The notes beneath the pieces are model-generated. The model was not told where the DNA came from. It saw only the letters and a program-made list of their open reading frames with translations, and ran no database searches. Below, in pieces: positions 1-6,088 of a stretch of DNA of 7,941 bases (position 1 is the first letter of the stretch; the number at the start of each line of letters is the position of its first letter). Made by a program: the position numbers and the translations under genes. Source of the stretch: an uncultured Candidatus Melainabacteria bacterium (GTDB lineage Bacteria > Cyanobacteriota > Vampirovibrionia > Gastranaerophilales > Gastranaerophilaceae); the NCBI GenBank assembly GCA_934675695.1, contig CAKURN010000059.1:1-7941 (forward strand). Reading direction: 5' to 3'.

Positions 1-534
1 CTCTATATCATTTGCCCAAAGGTATGTTTTTATGACCTCTATATAATTTTGATTTACATCAGAAGCAACAAAAACTTTGTTCATTTTTGTGATTCTAGCT
101 GCCATTAAAACAGCTTCTGCAGCTGCAGTTGCACCATCATACACAGAAGCATTTGATGCATCTTGGTTTGTTAAAGTACAAATCATTGACTGAAATTCGT
201 ACATACATTCAAGCGTACCTTGAGAAATTTCTGCTTGATATGGAGTGTAACAAGAAAGAAATTCAAATCTCGAAGCAACGTCAGATATAACAGGCGGTAT
301 AAATCTGTTTTTGAAGCCATTACCCAAAAAACACAGGTAATCTGTTTTGTTTTGTTTTGAAATTTTGCTTAGAATTTTTTGTGCAGCCATTTCGTCACAA
401 CCATCATCAAGATTAAAATCTTTCATTTTAACGTTAGATGGTATAACATCAAAAACTTCTTCGATAGATTTTATGCCTATAGATTTTAGCATTTCTAATC
501 TGTCATTTTCTTTCAAAGCTTCGTAATTGTACAT
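1..534 (-). CDS. gcvPA: Glycine dehydrogenase (decarboxylating) subunit 1, partial (N-terminal 178 residues)
   Basis: This is the alpha subunit of the two-subunit P-protein, which decarboxylates glycine and passes the aminomethyl group to lipoyl-GcvH. I translated the minus strand from the ATG at 534-532; the frame stays open to the left edge, so the C-terminal part (about 60% of a usual 440-450 residues) is missing. Family hallmarks seen are YTPYQAEISQGTLE at residues 96-109 and NASVYDGATAAAEA at 128-141. The segment GNGFKNRFIP (71-80) is somewhat diverged from the usual Gly-rich, Tyr-containing version. In split P-proteins the PLP lysine lies on the beta subunit (GcvPB), whose gene would be expected just beyond the left edge. 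The Shine-Dalgarno AGAGGA (544-539) lies 4 nt before the ATG and directly after the gcvH stop, 11 nt away, so the gene is the last visible one in the operon. Identification is confident; the split architecture is inferred from the N-terminal match and short start. Confidence 0.93.
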   Translation of the reverse strand, partial: MYNYEALKENDRLEMLKSIGIKSIEEVFDVIPSNVKMKDFNLDDGCDEMAAQKILSKISKQNKTDYLCFLGNGFKNRFIPPVISDVASRFEFLSCYTPYQAEISQGTLECMYEFQSMICTLTNQDASNASVYDGATAAAEAVLMAARITKMNKVFVASDVNQNYIEVIKTYLWANDIE

Positions 535-545
535 TTTGTCCTCTT

Positions 546-923
546 TTATTGAACTTCTTCTTTGTAATCATCATATTCCAAAAGCCCTTGTGAATCGCTT
601 TGGAAATTTTCTGCTTCGATTTTAATTAGCCATGCAGCAAAAGCGTCTTCATTAATCAATTCCGGCGAATTTATCAATTCTTCATTTACTTCAACAACTT
701 TTCCCGCAACAGGCATGTATATTTCACTTGCTGCTTTTACCGATTCAATTGTTGCAAAAACTTCATCTTTTGAATAGCTTGTACCAACTTCCGGAAGTTC
801 AATAAAAACTATATCGCCAAGTTGTTCAACTGCATAATCGGTTAAACCTATAGATACTGTATTTCCTTCTTCTAAAACCCACTCGTGAGTCTTTGAACAC
901 AAAATTCCTTCTGGTTGTGCCAT
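546..923 (-). CDS. gcvH: Glycine cleavage system H protein
   Basis: GcvH is the small shuttle protein of the glycine cleavage system. Its lipoylated lysine carries the aminomethyl group from the P-protein to GcvT and is re-oxidised by dihydrolipoamide dehydrogenase, which is not in this window. At 125 residues it has the normal family length. The lipoylation motif ESVKAASE is intact, with the modified lysine at K63. The flanking features THEWV (12-16), GLTDYA (26-31), LGDIVFIELPEVG (35-47) and the C-terminal AWLIKIE are also present, forming the usual hybrid-motif beta barrel. The start is the ATG at 923-921, supported by AGGAGA at 934-929, which overlaps the TAG stop of gcvT (933-935). The 9-nt gap implies translational coupling. 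Lipoate must be attached by a ligase or by the LipB/LipA route encoded elsewhere. Confidence 0.97.
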   Translation of the reverse strand: MAQPEGILCSKTHEWVLEEGNTVSIGLTDYAVEQLGDIVFIELPEVGTSYSKDEVFATIESVKAASEIYMPVAGKVVEVNEELINSPELINEDAFAAWLIKIEAENFQSDSQGLLEYDDYKEEVQ

Positions 924-932
924 TTTATTCTC

Positions 933-2099
933 CTATTTTTCGTATTTTTTTACAACAAATGGTTTTTTAGCAATTTTTGCTTTATATAACTTATTTCTTA
1001 CCATGACTTGTATGTCTATGCCAATACTTTCTTTTGGATTGTTAAGTTTTGAAACTAAATTTTCGTCCATTCCATCAAATTCAATCATACAAAAACCGAT
1101 ATTTTTACCCAATGTAGGACTCGGAGCACCTGAAGTTACTATTCCTGCTTTTTTGTCATTTATATAAACATCATAGCCATTTCTAGCGATTTGTCTATCT
1201 TCCATAACAAAAGCAAAAAGTTTTCTTCTTAATGGTTTTTGTTTCAATTTTTGAGCAAGAATTAATTCTTTGCCGTTATAATTTTCTTCTTTTTCAGCCG
1301 GTACAAAAAACCCAAGAGAGCTTTCTATTGGAGTGGTTTTTTCATTTAATTCATGCCCGTAAAGCGGAAGTCCCGCTTCTAATCTTAGTGTATCTCTTGC
1401 ACCCAAACCAACAGGAACAACACCAAATTCTTCTTTAAAAGATAGAATTTTATTCCACAAGTCTTTTGCATATTTGTGTTCAAAAATAATCTCAAACCCG
1501 TCTTCACCCGTATAGCCCGTACGAGTCAAAAATACAGGAGATTCGTTTAGTTTTGTTTTGATAAATGTAAAAAACTTTGGTTGTTTATCCAGCAAAACGC
1601 CCATTTTTTCAATTATATATTTAGCTTTTGGACCTTGCAGAGCAAGCATAGAAAAATCATCGCTTTTGTTTAATACTTCAACATCAAAGTTTTTTGCTTC
1701 GTTTTGCATAAAAGGAACGTCGTTATTTATTCTTGAGGCATTAATTACAATCAAATAATCTACATCGTCAATAATGTCTTTTGCATTGTAAACAATGATA
1801 TCATCAATCAAACCGCCATCTTTGTTTGGAAGTTGGCAATATATGGCACAACCTGATTTCAAAGTCGAAAGCTCTTGCGGAACGATTGAATTTAAAAATT
1901 TTAAGCTGTCTTTGCCTTTTATATAAACTTCTCCCATATGAGAAACATCAAACAATCCGGCATTGTTTCTCGTTGCATTGTGTTCTTTTATGATACCTTC
2001 ATATTGAACAGGCATTGCCCAACCGCCAAAAGGAACTATTTTGGCACCTAGTTTTGTGTGTTCATCATATAAACTCGTTTTTTTATCTTCTGTAGTCAT
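933..2099 (-). CDS. gcvT: Aminomethyltransferase (glycine cleavage T protein)
   Basis: GcvT transfers the methylene carbon from aminomethyl-lipoyl-GcvH to tetrahydrofolate, giving 5,10-methylene-THF and ammonia. The protein is 388 residues. Motifs in order are FGGWAMPVQY (24-33), AGLFDVSHMGE (47-57), GGLIDDIIVY (95-104) with the conserved folate-site aspartate (D99/D100), LALQGPKA (152-159), RTGYTGEDGFEI (193-204), and GARDTLRLEAGLPLYGHEL (233-251). The C-terminal barrel carries TSGAPSPTLGKNIGF (322-336) and ends with the typical KKPFV. It is a little longer than the usual 360-370 residues, with an apparent insertion around residues 343-360 in the C-terminal domain. The ATG at 2099 is preceded by AAGGAA (2110-2105), fused to the alr stop codon TAA. 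Its product feeds the FolD step encoded two genes upstream in the same operon. Confidence 0.97.
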   Translation of the reverse strand: MTTEDKKTSLYDEHTKLGAKIVPFGGWAMPVQYEGIIKEHNATRNNAGLFDVSHMGEVYIKGKDSLKFLNSIVPQELSTLKSGCAIYCQLPNKDGGLIDDIIVYNAKDIIDDVDYLIVINASRINNDVPFMQNEAKNFDVEVLNKSDDFSMLALQGPKAKYIIEKMGVLLDKQPKFFTFIKTKLNESPVFLTRTGYTGEDGFEIIFEHKYAKDLWNKILSFKEEFGVVPVGLGARDTLRLEAGLPLYGHELNEKTTPIESSLGFFVPAEKEENYNGKELILAQKLKQKPLRRKLFAFVMEDRQIARNGYDVYINDKKAGIVTSGAPSPTLGKNIGFCMIEFDGMDENLVSKLNNPKESIGIDIQVMVRNKLYKAKIAKKPFVVKKYEK

Positions 2100-2108
2100 T
2101 ATTATTCC

Positions 2109-3263
2109 TTATCTAACGTAAATCCTCGGCAAACGCATTTTTAATCTGCATGTGAGTTCGTAATTTATTGTGTCTAATTTTTTTGCCCAAGTATCAATAT
2201 TGTCTTCTTTGTTTTCTTCACCAATTAATGTTATTACATCTCCAACATGACAATCAACATTTGTTACATCAAACATTATTTGATCCATTGTGATTCTGCC
2301 GATTTGTTTTATTGTTTTTCCGTTTAAAGAAGCAAAAATCCTACCGGACAATCCTCTTGCAACTCCATCAGCATAGCCAATTGGAATTGTTGCAACTTTT
2401 GTATCATCTTTTGCGATAAAAGTATGTCCATAACTAATTCCGTCGCCCTTTTTCAAGGTATGAATGTTTGTAATTCTAGCTTTTAATCCCATAACAGGAA
2501 GAAGTTTTGGCATTATTTTTTTATCTTCTCTATTAAATGGAGTTAAACCCCACATAATAATCCCCATTCTCACCATATCATAGCAATATTCAGAATAATC
2601 AAACATTCCGGGGGAATTTAAACAGTGAATTTTCACATTGCGTTCTTTTAAAATGTTTTTTATAGGCTCAACTATTTCTTGAAATTCTCTAATTTGCCTT
2701 GCAAATATTTTTTCATTTTCAACATCGGCAAAATGTGTAAAAATTCCTTTTAAGTCAATATATTCTGCATCAAGCACTTTTTTTGTAAAATCTTTTGCAC
2801 AATCAACACCGACGCCGATTCTGTTCATGCCGGTATCCAGTTTTATATGTGCTTTTAGTTTTTTGTTGAGCCTTTTATAGAGCTGTTTTGCAGTTTCCAG
2901 GTGTTCTTCATTAAATATAGAAACGGCAATATCGTATTTTATTGCATTTTCAAATGCCCAAAGAGGACTAGCCCCCAAAACCAAGATAGGAGTTTGAATT
3001 TTGTTTTCACGAAGCTCAATTCCCTCATCTATGCTTGCAACACCAAAATATTTAACTCCGCAAGCAATTAATGTTGGAGCACACATTAAAGAGCCATGGC
3101 CGTACCCGTCTGCTTTTACGACAGCAAAAATGTCAGGTGGAATAGGGCAATGTTCTTCCATATATTCTTTGATTTTCAGGACATTATTTTCCAAATTTCC
3201 TAAATTAATTTCAACCCAAGCATCTCTATTCTTATTTACGAAAGTTCCACGAAAATTTTGCAT
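2109..3263 (-). CDS. alr: Alanine racemase (PLP-dependent)
   Basis: This fold-type III PLP enzyme interconverts L- and D-alanine for peptidoglycan. At 384 residues it has normal length. The PLP lysine is K50 in AVVKADGYGHG (47-57). The usually carbamylated lysine is K141 and its arginine partner R148 in KLDTGMNRIG (141-150). The arginine facing the PLP pyridine nitrogen is R232 in VRMGIIMWG. The second catalytic base is Y278 in ISYGHTF, and M326-D327 lie in GRITMDQIM. The C-terminus (about 365-384) has the typical NYELTCRL and RLPR segments. All catalytic residues are present, so it should be active. About ten extra residues precede the AWVEINL strand, but the ATG at 3263 has a good TAGGA Shine-Dalgarno that includes the folD stop codon 9 nt upstream, so I keep this start. 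Its position between folD and gcvT is unusual for a cell-wall gene and may only reflect shared expression. Confidence 0.97.
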   Translation of the reverse strand: MQNFRGTFVNKNRDAWVEINLGNLENNVLKIKEYMEEHCPIPPDIFAVVKADGYGHGSLMCAPTLIACGVKYFGVASIDEGIELRENKIQTPILVLGASPLWAFENAIKYDIAVSIFNEEHLETAKQLYKRLNKKLKAHIKLDTGMNRIGVGVDCAKDFTKKVLDAEYIDLKGIFTHFADVENEKIFARQIREFQEIVEPIKNILKERNVKIHCLNSPGMFDYSEYCYDMVRMGIIMWGLTPFNREDKKIMPKLLPVMGLKARITNIHTLKKGDGISYGHTFIAKDDTKVATIPIGYADGVARGLSGRIFASLNGKTIKQIGRITMDQIMFDVTNVDCHVGDVITLIGEENKEDNIDTWAKKLDTINYELTCRLKMRLPRIYVR

Positions 3264-3272
3264 TTTGTTTTC

Positions 3273-4115
3273 CTATTTGTTTTGAAGTTTAAACAGTTCA
3301 TAAGTGTTTTCCATTAGACAAGCAATTGTCATAGGCCCGACACCTCCGGGGACAGGAGTAATATAGCCCGCCACATTTTTAACTTTTTCAAAATCAACAT
3401 CACCAACAAGAGTCTTATCTAGCTGTTTTGTAATACCTACATCAATTACAACAGCACCTCTTTTTACCATATCAGCTTTGATTAATTTTGGACAACCTGT
3501 TGCACTAACGATTATATCAGCTTTTTTGGTTATTTTTTTAAGGTCTTTTGTTTTGCTGTGTGCAATAGTAACAGTTGCATTTTCATTAGAAAGTAACAGT
3601 GCGGTAGGTTTTCCCACAATATTTGATCTGCCGATTACGACTGCATTTTTTCCAACTAAATCAATATTGTATTCTTTTAATAATTTTATAACACCTTTTG
3701 GTGTGCAAGGTGTAGCATAAGCAGGCAAATTTGCACACAATCTGCCTATATTTATTGGGTGAAAACCATCTACATCTTTTTTTGGATTGATGAGTTCAAG
3801 TATTTCTTGGGCATTTAGATGTTTATACAATGGAAGCTGTACCAAAATCCCGTTTATTGAAGGGGTATCGTTGAGTTCATGGATTAGCCTTATCAGTTGT
3901 TCTTGTGTAATTGACTTGTCAAATCTATATACAGAAGAATTTATACCCAATTGAGCCGATCTTTTTTCTTTGTTATCAACGTATATTTTGCTTGCGGAAT
4001 CACTATTTGCTAAAATAACCGCCAATCCGGGTCTTTTTTGTTCACTTTCGATTATTTTTTTAAGCCTGACAAAAATACTATTTGCTACTTTTTTTCCATC
4101 AATTATTGTACTCAT
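3273..4115 (-). CDS. folD: Bifunctional methylene-THF dehydrogenase / methenyl-THF cyclohydrolase
   Basis: FolD oxidises 5,10-methylene-THF to methenyl-THF with NAD(P)+ and hydrolyses it to 10-formyl-THF, linking the glycine-derived C1 unit to purine and formyl-methionine synthesis. The protein is 280 residues, the standard length. Catalytic Y45 and K49 lie in KIYVDNKEK (43-51), followed by GILVQLPL (89-96) and KDVDGFHPINIGRL (113-126). The Rossmann segment VVIGRSNIVGKP (159-170) has the Arg-Ser pair usual in NADP-using members, and PVPGGVGPMT (254-263) closes the active site. No key residue is missing. The ATG at 4115 follows a GAGGG Shine-Dalgarno (4125-4121) and lies 13 nt after the ATPase stop. 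Co-transcription with gcvT, gcvH and gcvPA fits a shared C1-folate role. Confidence 0.97.
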   Translation of the reverse strand: MSTIIDGKKVANSIFVRLKKIIESEQKRPGLAVILANSDSASKIYVDNKEKRSAQLGINSSVYRFDKSITQEQLIRLIHELNDTPSINGILVQLPLYKHLNAQEILELINPKKDVDGFHPINIGRLCANLPAYATPCTPKGVIKLLKEYNIDLVGKNAVVIGRSNIVGKPTALLLSNENATVTIAHSKTKDLKKITKKADIIVSATGCPKLIKADMVKRGAVVIDVGITKQLDKTLVGDVDFEKVKNVAGYITPVPGGVGPMTIACLMENTYELFKLQNK

Positions 4116-4128
4116 TTTTTCCCTCTAA

Positions 4129-4860
4129 TTAAAACTCTATTCTTGGAAGATTAATTCTTGTATAAAAATTTTCCAACAATTCTGCAATTTTGTCATAATC
4201 TACTTCGTCATATTCTTGTATAGTTCCGATTAAATCAAGCTCAAAATCATGCAATAGCATAATCGCTTTGTGCAAGAAATCCTTTTTTGTTTTGTTTAAG
4301 ATGACACCCATCTGCCCATTAGGTACATATTTTCCTGAAGAATTTGAAATTTTTGACGCTAAAACAACGCCATCTTTTGTGCAAGGTGTAACAATCAAAG
4401 CTACATCAACCTGACAATCAACCAACAAATTCAGGTATTTCAGGTCATATTCACAATCAAACAAAACAAAATCGTATCTTTCTATTAATTTTGAAACAGA
4501 ATCACGCATGATTTTTGTTGACGGGCAGCGACAATCTTTTGGCGTAACAAACCACGAAGAAATAACATCGACATTTTCATCTATAGAAACAAGTATATCT
4601 TCTAACGCCCAATCAATGTATTCTTGTTTTGACATGCCATCTGGGATACCTGTTTTGTATTCATGTTTTCCTGATTTAATTCCATATATTGTGTTTTTGG
4701 TTTTAATACCAAAACTATCAGACAATTCTAAACTTAAATCATTATCTACAAGCAATATTGAAGAATTTTTGAAGTTTTTTTTCAATAATTTCAAAAAAGC
4801 TCTGACAATTGTGGTTTTTCCACTTCCCGATTTTCCGATTAAAGCTACTGTTGAAGTCAT
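4129..4860 (-). CDS. CooC/MinD-type deviant Walker A ATPase with Cys-x-Cys motif
   Basis: This is a SIMIBI-class ATPase of 243 residues and the first gene of the operon. The deviant P-loop GKSGSGKTT (9-17) has the signature lysine K10 and the P-loop lysine K15. Walker A' is ILLVDNDLSLEL (35-46) and the Walker B strand is YDFVLFDCE (129-137) with D135. A base-recognition-like GVILNK lies at 185-190, and a late GTIQEYDEVDYDKIAE segment at 212-227. Most informative is C110-R-C112, followed by an alpha-helical stretch and then Walker B. This matches the place and spacing of the Cys-x-Cys that bridges the metal-binding dimer in CooC, the nickel-insertion ATPase for carbon monoxide dehydrogenase. 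The usual CooC 'EAGLEH' after Walker B is replaced by EYDLKY, and the P-loop has Ser for Gly, so it is a divergent member with unknown client. No transmembrane segment is evident, so it is probably cytoplasmic. The ATG at 4860 has AAGGAAG as Shine-Dalgarno. Family assignment is good; function is open. Confidence 0.8.
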   Translation of the reverse strand: MTSTVALIGKSGSGKTTIVRAFLKLLKKNFKNSSILLVDNDLSLELSDSFGIKTKNTIYGIKSGKHEYKTGIPDGMSKQEYIDWALEDILVSIDENVDVISSWFVTPKDCRCPSTKIMRDSVSKLIERYDFVLFDCEYDLKYLNLLVDCQVDVALIVTPCTKDGVVLASKISNSSGKYVPNGQMGVILNKTKKDFLHKAIMLLHDFELDLIGTIQEYDEVDYDKIAELLENFYTRINLPRIEF

Positions 4861-4892
4861 TTATCTTCCTTGTTGTTACTTTTTCATTTTAA

Positions 4893-4921
4893 TACAAACA
4901 TTTTATAAAATGTAGTATAAT
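4893..4921 (+). promoter_or_regulatory. Predicted sigma70-type promoter of rpiB giving a leaderless or near-leaderless mRNA
   Basis: A consensus -10 hexamer TATAAT lies at 4916-4921, with a weak -35 (TACAAA, 4893-4898) at 17-bp spacing. Transcription would start near 4928, next to the ATG at 4929. An alternative pair, TTTTCA (4881-4886) and TATAAA (4904-4909), would give about 13 nt of leader that still lacks a Shine-Dalgarno. The -10 sequence is seen directly; the start point is inferred. I could not pick a convincing promoter for the opposite, ATPase-side operon in the same gap. Confidence 0.6.
4898..4913. repeat. Perfect 16-bp palindrome in the divergent promoter region
   Basis: ACATTTTATAAAATGT reads identically on both strands, and symmetry stops immediately outside it. 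It lies in the 68-bp gap between the divergent ATPase operon and rpiB, just upstream of the rpiB -10 element and overlapping the spacer or -35 zone. Its AT core also resembles a -10 element on either strand. No T-run follows on either strand, so a terminator role is unlikely. A dimeric regulator operator controlling both directions is the natural inference; chance in AT-rich DNA remains possible. Confidence 0.5.
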
Positions 4922-4928
4922 AATTCTT

Positions 4929-5360
4929 ATGAAAGAAAAAATACTAATAGCTTCAGACCATGGCGGTTTTGAATTAAAAGAAAAAATCAAACAATATCTG
5001 ATCGAAAAAGACTACGATGTTTTGGATTTGGGTACAAATTCAAATTCATCTTGTGATTATCCTGTTTTTGCAAAAAAATTATGCAAAGAAGTACTAAACA
5101 CAACAACAAAAGGAATTTTGGTTTGTGGAACAGGTTTAGGTATGCAAATTACGGCAAACAGATTCAAAGGCATTAGAGCGGTTTGTGTATCAGATACTTA
5201 TAGTGCAAAAATGTCAAAAGAACACAACAATTCTAATGTATTGTGTTTGGGGGCTAGAGTTTTGGGTTTTGGCTTGGCAACAGAAATTTTGAATGTTTGG
5301 CTAAACACTGATTTTCTAGGTGAAAGACACCAAAAAAGAATAGCAATGATTGATGAATAA
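4929..5360 (+). CDS. rpiB: Ribose-5-phosphate isomerase B
   Basis: RpiB interconverts ribose 5-phosphate and ribulose 5-phosphate in the non-oxidative pentose phosphate pathway (RpiB/LacA/LacB family, cytoplasmic). It is 143 residues, close to the 149 of E. coli RpiB. Conserved positions are D10-H11 (SDHGGFELK), the catalytic base C66 in VCGTGLGM (65-72), ANRFKGIRA (76-84), H99 of KEHNNSNVL for ring opening, and GERHQKRI with H134 and R137 for phosphate binding. C66, H99, H134 and R137 coincide with the E. coli numbering. The C66 form supports the ribose rather than allose or galactose branches, though activity on allose 6-phosphate is not excluded. The ATG at 4929 is certain from the N-terminal MKEKILIASDHGG fit, yet no Shine-Dalgarno precedes it. 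The gene is divergent from the C1 operon. Confidence 0.96.
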   Translation: MKEKILIASDHGGFELKEKIKQYLIEKDYDVLDLGTNSNSSCDYPVFAKKLCKEVLNTTTKGILVCGTGLGMQITANRFKGIRAVCVSDTYSAKMSKEHNNSNVLCLGARVLGFGLATEILNVWLNTDFLGERHQKRIAMIDE

Positions 5361-5387
5361 CAAAAATATTTCATATTCTTAATATTC

Positions 5388-5416
5388 TTGCGTTTTGTTT
5401 TTTATGCATTTAAAAT
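5388..5416 (+). promoter_or_regulatory. Possible promoter of the M48 peptidase gene
   Basis: TTGCGT (5388-5393) and TAAAAT (5411-5416, five of six matches to TATAAT) are separated by 17 bp. They would start transcription near 5423, leaving a leader of about 23 nt that contains the Shine-Dalgarno AAAGGAA (5431-5437). In the 85-bp gap after rpiB I see no convincing terminator hairpin, so read-through from rpiB is also possible. Confidence 0.35.
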
Positions 5417-5445
5417 TGTAAAAAATATTTAAAGGAAATAAAAAG

Positions 5446-6084
5446 ATGAAAAAAGTATTTGTAGTTTTAGCATTAATGCTTCTTGCACCTGTTTTTGCTT
5501 ATGAAGTTTCAAACAGAACTGATGGCAAATTTGAAAAAATGACACAATCTGTAGGCTATACCATTCTAAATGCAAACAAAATCCCGCATAGAACAAACTT
5601 TAGTGTAGCGAAAAAAGAATATGCAAATGCTTATGCAACATATAGCGGAAAAGAAATTGTCGTAACAAAAGGGCTTTTTAGAGTTATAAATACAGAAGAC
5701 GAATTGGCTGCAATGTTATCTCACGAAATTTCTCACATTGTAGACTTTAATAAAGGTGTAATGAAAGGGTATTTTAGTATTATTCCAAACATAATCAGCC
5801 CTAGAAAATACGAAAAATTAGCAGACAAAAGAGCTGTTGATTATATGGTAAATGCCGGCTACAATCCTGTTGCAATCATTGTTGTATTAAATAAAATCGG
5901 TGACGAACAACGTTTTGAAGTATTTTCATCACACCCAATCACTTCAAAAAGATTGCTTGCAGTTTATGAGCATATTTACAAAAAATACCCACAATATCTA
6001 GTAAACAACTCATTTAAAGATGATTTAGCATATCAAAACTTTCTTTTAACTTCAAAAGACAATAGAAAGAAAATAAGATTATAA
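5446..6084 (+). CDS. Secreted M48-family zinc metalloprotease (minimal)
   Basis: This is a 212-residue exported protease-like protein. Residues 1-18 form a Sec signal peptide (KK, hydrophobic core, cleavage likely after PVFA) with no lipobox cysteine, so the mature enzyme is periplasmic or extracellular. The zinc site is H93-E94-x-x-H97 in LSHEISHIVD, preceded by TEDELAAM, the usual M48 helix start. The third ligand is E123 in the ExxAD motif EKLAD (123-127). A further M48 hallmark is SSHPITSKRL (161-170). It therefore resembles the catalytic core of BepA, LoiP or Oma1-like envelope quality-control peptidases, but has no TPR, PDZ or transmembrane domain. The ATG at 5446 has AAAGGAA 8 nt upstream. 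The next gene, also exported, starts 4 nt after its stop, suggesting a shared envelope role; the substrate is unknown. Confidence 0.88.
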   Translation: MKKVFVVLALMLLAPVFAYEVSNRTDGKFEKMTQSVGYTILNANKIPHRTNFSVAKKEYANAYATYSGKEIVVTKGLFRVINTEDELAAMLSHEISHIVDFNKGVMKGYFSIIPNIISPRKYEKLADKRAVDYMVNAGYNPVAIIVVLNKIGDEQRFEVFSSHPITSKRLLAVYEHIYKKYPQYLVNNSFKDDLAYQNFLLTSKDNRKKIRL

Positions 6085-6088
6085 AAAT

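Noticed and set aside
1232..1438. Plus-strand open frames opposite gcvT, and similar ones opposite alr, folD, the ATPase and the LRR-like gene
   Set aside because: They are antisense to strongly conserved coding sequence, have no credible ribosome binding sites and encode low-complexity peptides resembling reversed coding strands.
4861..4928. Glycine riboswitch upstream of the gcv operon
   Set aside because: Glycine riboswitches often control gcv genes, but the leader before the first gene is at most 68 nt and contains no paired, G-C-rich aptamer-like structure. The gcv genes are also internal to the operon with 9-11 nt gaps.
5321..5333. Hairpin GGTG/CACC near the end of rpiB as a terminator
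   Set aside because: It lies inside conserved coding sequence (the phosphate-binding GERH region), has a 4-bp stem and is followed by A residues rather than T on the transcribed strand.
5369..5389. Near-direct repeat ATATTCTTA / ATATTCTTG after rpiB as an operator
   Set aside because: Only two 9-base AT-rich copies occur, neither is symmetrical, and no further copy lies near the other promoter. Chance is the simpler reading.
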